Origin: HGM04593 sp045657945
Lineage (GTDB): Bacteria; Bacteroidota; Bacteroidia; Bacteroidales; Bacteroidaceae
DNA length: 64,000 nucleotides
Direction of reading: 5' to 3'
Assembly: GCA_045657945.1 (NCBI GenBank)
Contig: JAZOUB010000037.1
Span: 1-64,000 of the forward strand
Positions 53,509-63,000 of this stretch are shown here, one piece after another. Numbering within the stretch: the stretch's first letter is position 1; each line of letters opens with the position of its first letter. A program made the position numbers and the translations under genes. Under the pieces are notes generated by a model. It saw nothing but the letters and a program-made list of their open reading frames with translations. It was not told the origin of the DNA and did not search any database.

Positions 53509-54243
53509 ATGGCCATACTTGAAATTTGCGCGGGAAGCGTTGAGAGCGCAATAGCTGCACGCGACGGCGGTGCAAGACGCATTGAACTGTGTGCCGCCTT
53601 GGAGATTGGTGGCGTAACGCCATCGGCAGGCCTCATTGCTGAGGCACGAAAGATAGAAGGACTGGTGCTGAATGTAATAATCCGCCCACGCGGTGGCGAT
53701 TTCCTCTATAACGAACATGAGGTTGCCTGCATGGAGCAGGACATCCGCACCTGCAAGCAACTTGGCGCAGATGGTGTAGTCATTGGAGCACTCACAGCCG
53801 ATGGCGACATTGACACAGCAGCCTGCAAACGGCTCATTGCCGCTGCCGAAGGAATGAGCATCACTTTCCACCGCGCGTTCGACATGTGCCGCGACGCCAA
53901 GAAAGCTCTTGAGGGACTCATTACACTTGGTTGCCACAGGGTACTCACATCGGGACAGGCAGCGACAGCCCAGGCGGGCATCCCGCTACTGAAAGAACTT
54001 GTGGAGCAGGCCGCAGGCCGCATAATAATAATGCCCGGGTGCGGAGTGAGCAGCGCAAACGCAGCAACAATTCTGCAAGCTACTGGAGCCAAGGAGATTC
54101 ATGCATCGGCACGCAAGAGCGTGGGCAGCGGCATGCTGTTCCGCCACAGCGGTGTTTCAATGGGAAATCCCGGTAGCGATGAATTCGCGCGCAAGGAGAC
54201 CGACATCAACGAAGTTAAAGCAATAGTAACCGGCATATCATGA
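53509..54243 (+). CDS. cutC: CutC-family protein
   Basis: A 244-residue TIM-barrel protein of the CutC family. Core phrases: LEICAGSVESAIAARDGGAR at the N-terminus, NVIIRPRGGDFLYN, GVVIGALTADGDID, MSITFHRAFDMCRD and VLTSGQAATAQAG. CutC was linked to copper tolerance in E. coli, but its biochemical role is uncertain and copper binding is debated. It is the middle gene of the fucosidase operon; its last codons overlap the xpt start by 4 bases. Confidence 0.96.
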   Translation: MAILEICAGSVESAIAARDGGARRIELCAALEIGGVTPSAGLIAEARKIEGLVLNVIIRPRGGDFLYNEHEVACMEQDIRTCKQLGADGVVIGALTADGDIDTAACKRLIAAAEGMSITFHRAFDMCRDAKKALEGLITLGCHRVLTSGQAATAQAGIPLLKELVEQAAGRIIIMPGCGVSSANAATILQATGAKEIHASARKSVGSGMLFRHSGVSMGNPGSDEFARKETDINEVKAIVTGIS

Positions 54244-54809
54244 AACTGCTCAAAGAACGCATTCTCAAGGACGGCAAATGCCTTGAAGGAGGAATCCTGA
54301 AGGTTGACAATTTCATCAACCACCAGATGGACGCAAGGCTGATGATGGAGATGGCAAGGGAAATTGTTGCACGCTACAAAGGAACAGCCATAGACAAAGT
54401 GGTAACAGTTGAAGCAAGCGGCATTGCGCCGGCAATAATGGTTGCCTACCTGCTTGATGTTCCCGTGGTATTTGCCAAGAAGAAGGTTCCAAGTACAATG
54501 GAAGGAATCCTGAAAAGCGAGGTTTTCTCATTCACAAAGAACCGCACTTACGAGATTTGTCTTTGCGGGGAATTCCTGCAAAAAGGTGAGCGTTGCCTTT
54601 TTGTCGATGATTTCCTTGCCAATGGCAATGCTGCACTGGGCATGATTGACCTTACATCACAGGCTGGAGCCGAAATAGTGGGAATGGCATTCCTTGTAGA
54701 GAAGGGGTTCCAGGCCGGCGGCAGGATACTACGCGACAAAGGAATTCACATTGAGTCACTTGCAATAATCGAAAGCCTCACGGGTTGCGAGATAAAACTC
54801 AAGGGTTAA
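54240..54809 (+). CDS. xpt: Xanthine phosphoribosyltransferase
   Basis: A 189-residue purine phosphoribosyltransferase. The PRPP-binding motif is CLFVDDFLANGNAALGMIDL; other family elements are KVVTVEASGIAPAIMVAYLL and PVVFAKKKVPSTM. It converts xanthine and PRPP to XMP in purine salvage. Length is normal. It overlaps cutC by 4 bases and ends at a terminator. No purine riboswitch was seen in front, as expected for an internal operon gene. Confidence 0.96.
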   Translation: MKLLKERILKDGKCLEGGILKVDNFINHQMDARLMMEMAREIVARYKGTAIDKVVTVEASGIAPAIMVAYLLDVPVVFAKKKVPSTMEGILKSEVFSFTKNRTYEICLCGEFLQKGERCLFVDDFLANGNAALGMIDLTSQAGAEIVGMAFLVEKGFQAGGRILRDKGIHIESLAIIESLTGCEIKLKG

Positions 54810-54829
54810 AAAAACATAGATAATAATTC

Positions 54830-54854
54830 AAAGCGTGCTCCGGCACGCTTTTTT
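54830..54854 (+). terminator. Terminator of the fucosidase operon
   Basis: AAAGCGTGC pairs with GCACGCTTT around a TCCG loop, followed by T residues. Confidence 0.88.
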
Positions 54855-54915
54855 CATGCATTTAAAACCCGTGTTCCACACACAAATTCAAGAAACAGCC
54901 ACTGAATCGTCCATT

Positions 54916-54923
54916 TATTTTTG
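54916..54923 (+). promoter_or_regulatory. Possible -7 box of the GH20-GH33 gene
   Basis: TATTTTTG lies about 100 bases before the start at 55026, implying a leader of about 95 bases. A weaker TACCTTGC box is at 54953-54960. Confidence 0.4.
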
Positions 54924-55025
54924 CATATATCAATCAATTTTAATACCTTGCACTCAATTTTGGATTATTGTGCCTAATTGGGTAAAATCCCAGAAGTAAA
55001 GAATTATAATTAACCTAAATTTAAT

Positions 55026-58000
55026 ATGAAAAGACTATTCAAAGCAGCTGTCATTGCGGTGGCAATGTGTCTACCGGCAGCGACTATGGCAAAGATCACA
55101 CATCTGTTGCCAAAGCCACAACAGATTGAAGCACAAAACGGTGCGGCGTTCGCGCTTGGACGCACGGTAACAATTACCGACCCCACAAACAGCACTGCTT
55201 TGCAGAAGTTCTTCACCGACAACGGCTGCACTGTTGCCACAGACGGAGCACCGGTAACGGTGACACTTGTGAGCAGCATTGAGGGAGCATATGACTACCC
55301 CCTTGCCGGTTATGAGAACGAGGCATATACCCTTGACATCACAGCCGATGCAATAAAGATAACAGCAGTTACAAAGACCGGCGTTATCCGTGCGGCACAG
55401 ACTTTGACACAGCTTGCCGAGGGTTACGAGGGCACTCCTGCATTGGAGGCACTCACAATGACCGACTGGCCTGCATTCAAGCTTCGTGGCTACATGCACG
55501 ATGTTGGCCGTTCATTCATTGAGTTCGAGACTCTGAAGAAACACATTGACCTGCTCGCACGCTTCAAGGTGAACACCTTCCACTGGCACATGACCGAGAA
55601 CCAGGCATGGCGCTTTGAGGTAAAGGCATTCCCACAGCTCACAAGCAGCGCGTCAATGACACGCTTTGCAGGCAAATACTACACACAGGAGCAGTGCCGC
55701 GAGTTGCAGGACTATGCCAAGGAGCGCGGTGTAATTGTAATCCCCGAGATTGACATGCCGGGCCACAGCGAGGCTTTTGTGCGTGCAATGGGATATGACA
55801 TGCAGACCGACAATGGTGTGGCGGCGCTGAAAACCATCCTTGAAGAGGTTGTTGCAGTGTTCCCCGATGCACCATACATTCACATCGGTGCCGACGAGAA
55901 GGACATCACATATAGCAACTTCCTGAAGATTATGACCGACAAGGTTCACAGCCTGGGCAAAAAGGTTGTTATGTGGAACCCAATCCGCGGTGTCGCCATC
56001 AGCACAAGCACAGGTGCCGACATGACACAGATGTGGAGTTCAAGCGGAAAGATAATCAACGGCCTACCCAACATTGACTGCCGCTACAACTACACAAACC
56101 ACTTCGATGTCTTTGCTGACCTCGTTGGTATCTACAAGAGCAATATCTACTATGAGCAGAAGGGAAATGCCAATGTTGCCGGTACAATCTCGGCTCCATG
56201 GAACGACCGCAAGACACCTACCGAGGAGGACATTGTCATACAGAACAACTTCTATGCCAATGTGATTGCGAGTGCCGAGCGTGCCTGGATAGGCGGCGGC
56301 AAGCAGTACATTGAGAAGGGCGGCACCACCTTGCCCAACAGCGGCGAGGAGTATGAGGAGTTCGCCGACTGGGAGCGCCGTTTCCTGTTCCACAAGGCAA
56401 ACTCATTGAAGGATGAGCCTATCGCATATGTGAAGCAGACAAATGTACGCTGGAGAATTACCGATCCATTCCCCAACGGCGGTGACATGAACGCCTCTTT
56501 CGCTCCCGAGACCGAGGGCTTGAAGGAGAGTTACACTGTAAACGGCACTACATACGGCACGGGAATTGCTACAGGTGCTGGCATCTACCTGCGTCACACA
56601 TGGGGCAACAACACTGTACCCACATACTATGGCACAACGAACCACAGCAACAGCACTGCATATGCATGGACATATGTATATAGCGACAAGGCACAGACAG
56701 TGGGTGCACAGATTGAATTCCAGAACTATGGACGTAGCGAGAAGGACACTGCTCCCGACGCAGGCAAGTGGGATCGCAAAGGTTCAAGAATATGGCTCAA
56801 CGACACCGAGATTCTGCCACCTACATGGGACAACACCGGTGTTGGCATAAACAACGAGGTTGACCTCAAGAACGAGAACTTCACTGCACGCAAGCCTTTG
56901 CAGGTAACATTGAAGCAGGGTTGGAACAAGGTGTTCATCAAACTGCCTTATGTGGGCGCAAGCGGTGTACGCCTGAACAAGTGGATGTTCACATTCGTGC
57001 TCACCGACCTCGAAGGCAAGAACGCCGTTGAAGGCCTCATCTACTCACCCAACCAGAGAATGGATGTTGCCGCCGAGCAGTTGGAGGCAACAATTGCCGA
57101 GATTAAGAGAGAGGTTGAAGCAAGCACAGGCAACCAGCCCGGACAGTACAGCCCAGAACTTGCCAATGACCTGAACACTGTGATTGCCGAGATTGAAGCA
57201 ACACTTGGCACAACAATGAGCGAGGAGGACCGCGCAGCACAGCTTGCCACATTGAATGCTGCATTTGCAGCCTTCAAGGCGTCACTTGCAACAGCAAAGG
57301 TGAACCAGCCAAAGACAAGTGATAGCGCTGTGAGCTACTACTACACCATGTGCACCCCACAGCGCGAGAACCGCTACGCGGCATCAAACGGTGCAAACGC
57401 CGAAATGACAGGTAACGCAACCATAACCGACGCCGCAAAGTGGAAGTTCGTTGCACGCAACGACGGCAAATACAACATCATCAACAAGAGCAACGGCACG
57501 TACATTTCACCCGCAAGCAGCAACAACACTGCACTGCGCACACAGGCCAATGAACCTACAAGCGGTTGGGAGCTTAAAGAGGCTGCGACACAGGGATTGT
57601 TCATCATTGTTAGCGGCGATGTGCAGTTCAACCAGACAAACAGCGGCCTAGGATACAAGGTGTATAACTGGGGAAGCGGAACAAACACAACAGACACAGG
57701 TTGCCAGTATCTTATAACAGAAGTCGAGACCATTGAAGGCGGTGAGGTTACCCCACCCACAGATGAGCAAGAAAAAAAAAGCGTAGAAATCATAGCCTCA
57801 AAAGGACGCTACACCGCCAGTAATTCAAACGGTACATGGCACTCACGCTGGGAGAGTAGCGAGGTAACGGGGTTTTCATTTGCAGCTAGCGCGAACAACA
57901 TGAAGACCGTTGGTGATGACATCGCCGGTTACTCGGGCACATCACAGTCATCGACATACACCATTACCGCCCCCGAGGGTTGGATGGTGGCCGGCCTGCA

Positions 58001-60017
58001 GTTCGACTACGTGAACACCGATGCCGGCACACACACACTGCGCCTTGCAATAGAAGGCAAGACATATACCAGTTCTTCGACAAAACAGTCGCTTAAAGTA
58101 ACCGTATCTGACCCACAGCGCACATTCTCATTCGTGCAGAGTGGCGAGAACAAAGGTATCACTTTCAGCAACTTCATTGTGACAATAGAAAAGGACACAA
58201 GGGTGCCCGAGGTTTCAAAGGAGATTTTCACTACAGCGACATCGGGCGACATACCTTACCGCATCCCGGCCATTGCAATGGCAAAGAACGGCGACCTGAT
58301 TGCTGTTGCCGACTACCGCCACAGCCGTGCGGACATTGGTATGGCAAGCTATGGACGCATCGACCTGCACGCACGCATTAGCAAGGACAACGGTGCAAAC
58401 TGGAATGCAAAGTTCCCCATTGTAGAGGGCAAGGGTTCTAGTTCACCCGACTTCATGCATGTGGGTTTCGGTGACCCATGTATCGTAGCCGACCGCGAGA
58501 GCAACCGCGTATTGGTGCTCAGTTGCGCCGGTAACGTATCGTTCCCAAGCGGTACACGCAACAACCACCAGAATATAGCACGTTTCTACAGCGAGGACAA
58601 CGGCGCAACATGGAGTGAGCCAGTCGATATTGCCGATGCAATCTATGCAATGTGGGACCAGAGCAGCAACCACGGCCCTGTACGTGCAATGTTCATCGGT
58701 TCGGGTAAAATCCACCAAAGCCGCTATGTGAAGGTAAACAACTACTACCGTCTATACTGCGCGGTGCTGTTGAAGAACGTAAACAGCGTGAACACCAACT
58801 TTGTGCTCTACAGCGATGACTTCGGCGGCAGCTGGAAAGTCCTTGGCGGCGTTGAGAATGCGCCTGTTCCAAGCGGAGGCGACGAGCCGAAGGTTGAGGA
58901 GTTGCCAAACGGAAATATCGTCATCAGTTCACGTATCAACGGCGGACGCTACTTCAACATCTACACATTCACCGACAAGAAGGCTGCAACAGGTTCATGG
59001 GGCAGCATGGCTACATCAAACAGTAGCAATGGCGGTGTGGTTGCACAGGGCAACAGCTGTAACGGTGAGATTATGATGGTGCCTGTGGTGCGCAACGAGG
59101 ACAACAAGGAGATGTGGCTTGCATTGCAGTCACTGCCTTTCGGTAACGGACGCGCGAATGTTGGTATCTATTACAAGGAGCTTGAAACAGAGAACGACTA
59201 CAATACCCCTGCAAACTTTGCAAGGGAGTGGGACGGACGCCACCAGGCATCGTACCTGGCATCGGCCTACTCTACCATGTGTTTCCAGAAGGATTCTACA
59301 ATCGCATTCCTTTATGAGGAGGATACATACGGTATCAATGCATACGGTGGTTACAACATCATGTACAAGAACTACAGCATTGAGCAGATTACAAACGGCA
59401 AATATACCGTTCTCAAAGGCAAAGAGCCCAGTGTACAACCCGAACAGCCGGAGCAGCCCGGCCAGCCCGATGAAGAGAAGACACTGTACCGCATAAAGTC
59501 TGTATCACAGAACAAGTACCTGAACATTGAGGCTGTAAACATGAACTATGCCACAGGCCCCAAAGGTTCTGTAGGCCTTGCAGATTATGCCGAGGACAAC
59601 TCTCAGATATTCTATTTGGAGGATGCCGGCAACGACAAGTTCTACATTGTTTCGGCTCACGGTTACTACATTGTGTGCCGCCAATGGAACATTGACGCAA
59701 GCAACCAGGGCTCAAAATCGCCACTTGCTCTTGAGTACAAGAACGACACTGAGTTCTACATCGTGAACGGTTCGCAATACTTCAAGGTGGGTCCTGTTGA
59801 TGGTGATATCAACAGCTACTACCCCTATTGCGACGCTCCGTTCAGTGCTGCCGAACTGTGGGTGCTTGAAGAGGTGGGCAACACAACGACGATTGAAAAG
59901 ATAAAAGAGCAAAGAGCAGAGAGCAAAGAGATTTTTGACCTCAGCGGTCGCAAACTGAATGAGTTGACTGCACCCGGCATCTACATTGTAAATGGTAAAA
60001 AGGTTCTAATAAAGTAA
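55026..60017 (+). CDS. GH20 hexosaminidase - GH33 sialidase fusion, secreted
   Basis: A 1663-residue exported protein with two catalytic domains. Order: signal peptide (to about residue 22); GH20b domain (about 23-135); GH20 barrel (about 140-460) with NTFHWHMTENQAWRFEVKAF and catalytic D290-E291 in IHIGADEKD; PA14-like or sugar-binding sandwich (about 475-660); helical FIVAR-like linker (about 670-760); a beta-trefoil-like part (about 765-900); a beta domain (about 915-1055); GH33 sialidase (about 1065-1465) with YRIP near 1078-1081 and Asp boxes SKDNGANW, SEDNGATW and SDDFGGSW; a second beta-trefoil; and a tail ending LTAPGIYIVNGKKVLIK. Sialic acid and hexosamine would be removed by one polypeptide. 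It is a single gene with its own terminator. Confidence 0.93.
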   Translation: MKRLFKAAVIAVAMCLPAATMAKITHLLPKPQQIEAQNGAAFALGRTVTITDPTNSTALQKFFTDNGCTVATDGAPVTVTLVSSIEGAYDYPLAGYENEAYTLDITADAIKITAVTKTGVIRAAQTLTQLAEGYEGTPALEALTMTDWPAFKLRGYMHDVGRSFIEFETLKKHIDLLARFKVNTFHWHMTENQAWRFEVKAFPQLTSSASMTRFAGKYYTQEQCRELQDYAKERGVIVIPEIDMPGHSEAFVRAMGYDMQTDNGVAALKTILEEVVAVFPDAPYIHIGADEKDITYSNFLKIMTDKVHSLGKKVVMWNPIRGVAISTSTGADMTQMWSSSGKIINGLPNIDCRYNYTNHFDVFADLVGIYKSNIYYEQKGNANVAGTISAPWNDRKTPTEEDIVIQNNFYANVIASAERAWIGGGKQYIEKGGTTLPNSGEEYEEFADWERRFLFHKANSLKDEPIAYVKQTNVRWRITDPFPNGGDMNASFAPETEGLKESYTVNGTTYGTGIATGAGIYLRHTWGNNTVPTYYGTTNHSNSTAYAWTYVYSDKAQTVGAQIEFQNYGRSEKDTAPDAGKWDRKGSRIWLNDTEILPPTWDNTGVGINNEVDLKNENFTARKPLQVTLKQGWNKVFIKLPYVGASGVRLNKWMFTFVLTDLEGKNAVEGLIYSPNQRMDVAAEQLEATIAEIKREVEASTGNQPGQYSPELANDLNTVIAEIEATLGTTMSEEDRAAQLATLNAAFAAFKASLATAKVNQPKTSDSAVSYYYTMCTPQRENRYAASNGANAEMTGNATITDAAKWKFVARNDGKYNIINKSNGTYISPASSNNTALRTQANEPTSGWELKEAATQGLFIIVSGDVQFNQTNSGLGYKVYNWGSGTNTTDTGCQYLITEVETIEGGEVTPPTDEQEKKSVEIIASKGRYTASNSNGTWHSRWESSEVTGFSFAASANNMKTVGDDIAGYSGTSQSSTYTITAPEGWMVAGLQFDYVNTDAGTHTLRLAIEGKTYTSSSTKQSLKVTVSDPQRTFSFVQSGENKGITFSNFIVTIEKDTRVPEVSKEIFTTATSGDIPYRIPAIAMAKNGDLIAVADYRHSRADIGMASYGRIDLHARISKDNGANWNAKFPIVEGKGSSSPDFMHVGFGDPCIVADRESNRVLVLSCAGNVSFPSGTRNNHQNIARFYSEDNGATWSEPVDIADAIYAMWDQSSNHGPVRAMFIGSGKIHQSRYVKVNNYYRLYCAVLLKNVNSVNTNFVLYSDDFGGSWKVLGGVENAPVPSGGDEPKVEELPNGNIVISSRINGGRYFNIYTFTDKKAATGSWGSMATSNSSNGGVVAQGNSCNGEIMMVPVVRNEDNKEMWLALQSLPFGNGRANVGIYYKELETENDYNTPANFAREWDGRHQASYLASAYSTMCFQKDSTIAFLYEEDTYGINAYGGYNIMYKNYSIEQITNGKYTVLKGKEPSVQPEQPEQPGQPDEEKTLYRIKSVSQNKYLNIEAVNMNYATGPKGSVGLADYAEDNSQIFYLEDAGNDKFYIVSAHGYYIVCRQWNIDASNQGSKSPLALEYKNDTEFYIVNGSQYFKVGPVDGDINSYYPYCDAPFSAAELWVLEEVGNTTTIEKIKEQRAESKEIFDLSGRKLNELTAPGIYIVNGKKVLIK

Positions 60018-60035
60018 AACCATAAAAATTATTAA

Positions 60036-60067
60036 AATGCGCAAGAGCCTATGCTTTTGCGTATTTT
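60036..60067 (+). terminator. Terminator after the GH20-GH33 gene
   Basis: A 13-bp stem with G-T pairs (60036-60048 with 60053-60065), 4-base loop and a T run. Confidence 0.8.
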
Positions 60068-60099
60068 TTATGTATTTTAGCAAACAATAACAAATTGTT

Positions 60100-63000
60100 A
60101 TGCGAAAAAGAGTTACTACACACATCATTACCCTATTGTGCTGCATGACAGCAATGGCACAGAGCCACATTGATAGCATTGCATACAGAGCCATGCAGTT
60201 GGGACGCGTCATGCAACAGGAGCGCGTTTTCCTGCACTTTGACAACACAGCCTATTACCTGGGCGAGACAATGTGGTTTAAGGCATATACCACTTTCGGC
60301 ACCAACGACAGGCCAAGCACACTGAGCAAAGTTCTTTACGTGGAACTTGTCGCTCCCGAAGGCTATGTGGTGGAGACAAAGAAATACAAGCTAGACGACG
60401 ACGGAACCTGCCACGGTGATTTTGACTTGAACCCGCTGTTGCTTTCGGGCTACTACGAAGTGCGAGCCTACACCCGATACATGCTCAACTGGGGCAAGGA
60501 TGCAGTGTTCACACGTGTATTCCCCGTCTTTGACAAGGTGAATGCCGACAATTGGGATTTCAAGAATATGCTCGACCGTCGCAGGGGCTACAACGAACGC
60601 GGTGAATGGAAAAGCTCGGAACTTCCCGATGCCACACTTGACTTTTTCCCCGAAAGCGGACACCTTGTAGAGGGTATAAAGAGCAAGGTCGCATTTGAAC
60701 TACGCGGTAAGGACGGCCTTTTTGGTGAGGAGAAGATTACAATTTTCGAGAACGATGCAAAATTACTTGAATCTGCTCCCGTACACGAGGGCAAAGGTGT
60801 GTTTACAATTACCCCAAAGGCAAATACCAAGTACCGCGCCGAGGTCACAATCGTTGACGAGAACGGAAAGAGCAAGAGACACAAGTTCAAACTGCCCGAG
60901 GTGAGCGAGGAGGGTGTGGTTATACAAGTTGTCGAAGATGGTGACAACATGATCATCACAGCCACAAACAACCTTGCACTGGAGAGCGAGCTTGGCCTGG
61001 CAATCCTGTACCGTGGAGCATTGGGATACTTCAAGAAGTTCAGTTCCGTGAACAGAACAATGAGCTACACCATTCCCAAGCAGGAGTTGCCCGAGGGTGT
61101 GAACCGCGTAGTGCTCTACACGAACGAGCACACACCACTGGCAGAGAGACAGTTCTTCGTTACACACGAGACCATGGCTGCAAGCGACCGCGAGACTGTG
61201 AAGCTGCACATTACTGCCAACGGTTATCATGCAAGCAATCTGTCACCAAAACCTGGCGAAAAAATCACTTTGAAGGTTACGCGCGACGACGGGCAGCCGA
61301 TTCCGCAAAGTGCCGACCTGTCACTATCGGCAAGCGATGCCATGGGCCGACAAGCCACATCGTACAGCCACAACATGTATAGCTATCTACTACTTGGTTC
61401 AGAGCTGAAAGGCTACATCCCCAACGCCGCACAATATTTTGACAGTGCAAACAACAACCGCAAGGAGCAGCTCGACCTTTTGATGCTCACACATGGCTGG
61501 ACATCATACAACTGGCACATGCTCACACGCACCGGTATTGATGACATGCAGCCCATTGAACGAGGTATCTCGCTCAAGGGTAAATTCTTCCAGAAACGGT
61601 TGAACACCGAGCTTGGAAGTTACGGTAGCGCGAAGCTTACGCCACAGGCACACAACCTTACACGCGTGGATATTGAAGGTGACAGCGGAAGAATCACTAC
61701 ATCGACATTCCGCACCGACAGCATTGGCGGTTTCATGATTGAGTTTGATGACTTCTACGGCACACGCGTTGCCGCATTGCGCCCACAAACCACATTCAAA
61801 CACAGCGAGAACATCTCGTACCAGTTCGCTCTCGACCGTTACTACTCGCCCGACTTCCGCCTGTATGACTACTGGGAGCGTCACCTTGGCACAGCAATGG
61901 CCAAGAGTACGGCCGACAGTCTTGTAAAGCTGAACCCGTTCGAGTATATGCTGTCATCGGTAGATGTCGTTGAGAAACGCAAAAAGGAAATCAACGAGAG
62001 ACCGCCGCACAGTGAAATGAGATTCAACTATCTCGACGAGTGGGAATATGCGCAGGATGTCACATTCATCAATAATTTCAACACATACGAGGACGAGATA
62101 TACCAGAGTATAAAGGATGATGCACTTGTCTATGAGACGCCTGGCGAGGTTGATGATGCTGATCCTATTCTGGGCGAAAGGATAATTGTGCATGATATCG
62201 GACAGATTATCTCCATTGCTGAAGAGGGACGCTTCACGACAAAATATCTTGGCAACATTCGTTTGGGAAAAGAGGCCATAACAATTACCAAGAAGCAGGA
62301 GTATGACCACACGCTTACTGCTGCCGATGTCGTGACGAGCGCCATGAAACGTCACAACTACAACTGGGCCTATTGGGTGCAACTGATGGTAGTGCTTGGC
62401 GAGTACAGCCCTTACACCGTGCCACAACCCGACAAGGAGTACCTGCGCGGACTGCCTGACGCCGACAAAATGACAAACTTCAAAGAGATTGTAATACGCA
62501 GCGACGCCAAGACACGTGAACAGTTCAAGAACGGAGATGGTTATTGGGCACCGCTTGCCAACATGCTCGACAGCAAGGTCGCAATGCAGAAATTCTATCT
62601 TGGTTTCCTGTCCCAGATGTATCTTTTTGCAGGAAACGGAATTGACGGCTGCCCCGATTACAATCGTTTTTACAGCGCCATCAAAGGACAGACAAGCTAT
62701 GATTCCAGTGCGCCCCAAATTGGTTTGGCTTACCCGGAAAACCCTAACTATGTCGCATGCCTGATACCATACTCCCACAAAGAGAAGCAAGGCACACTTG
62801 TACCAGAATTTGCAGCTACCGGAAGTTCGCTACGCTACACATCGGTGCAGGGGTACAGCGAAAGCAAGCAGTTCTACTCACCAGACTACAGCAAGATGCA
62901 ACCCAGACAGGAGGACTACCGACGCACGCTCATATGGGTTCCACAAATTGAAATAAACGACAATGGCGAAGCGGTAATTGAACTGTACAACACAAACAAC

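Noticed and set aside
54100..54240. Purine riboswitch in front of xpt
   Set aside because: xpt starts inside the end of cutC with a 4-base overlap; there is no leader and no aptamer-like structure.
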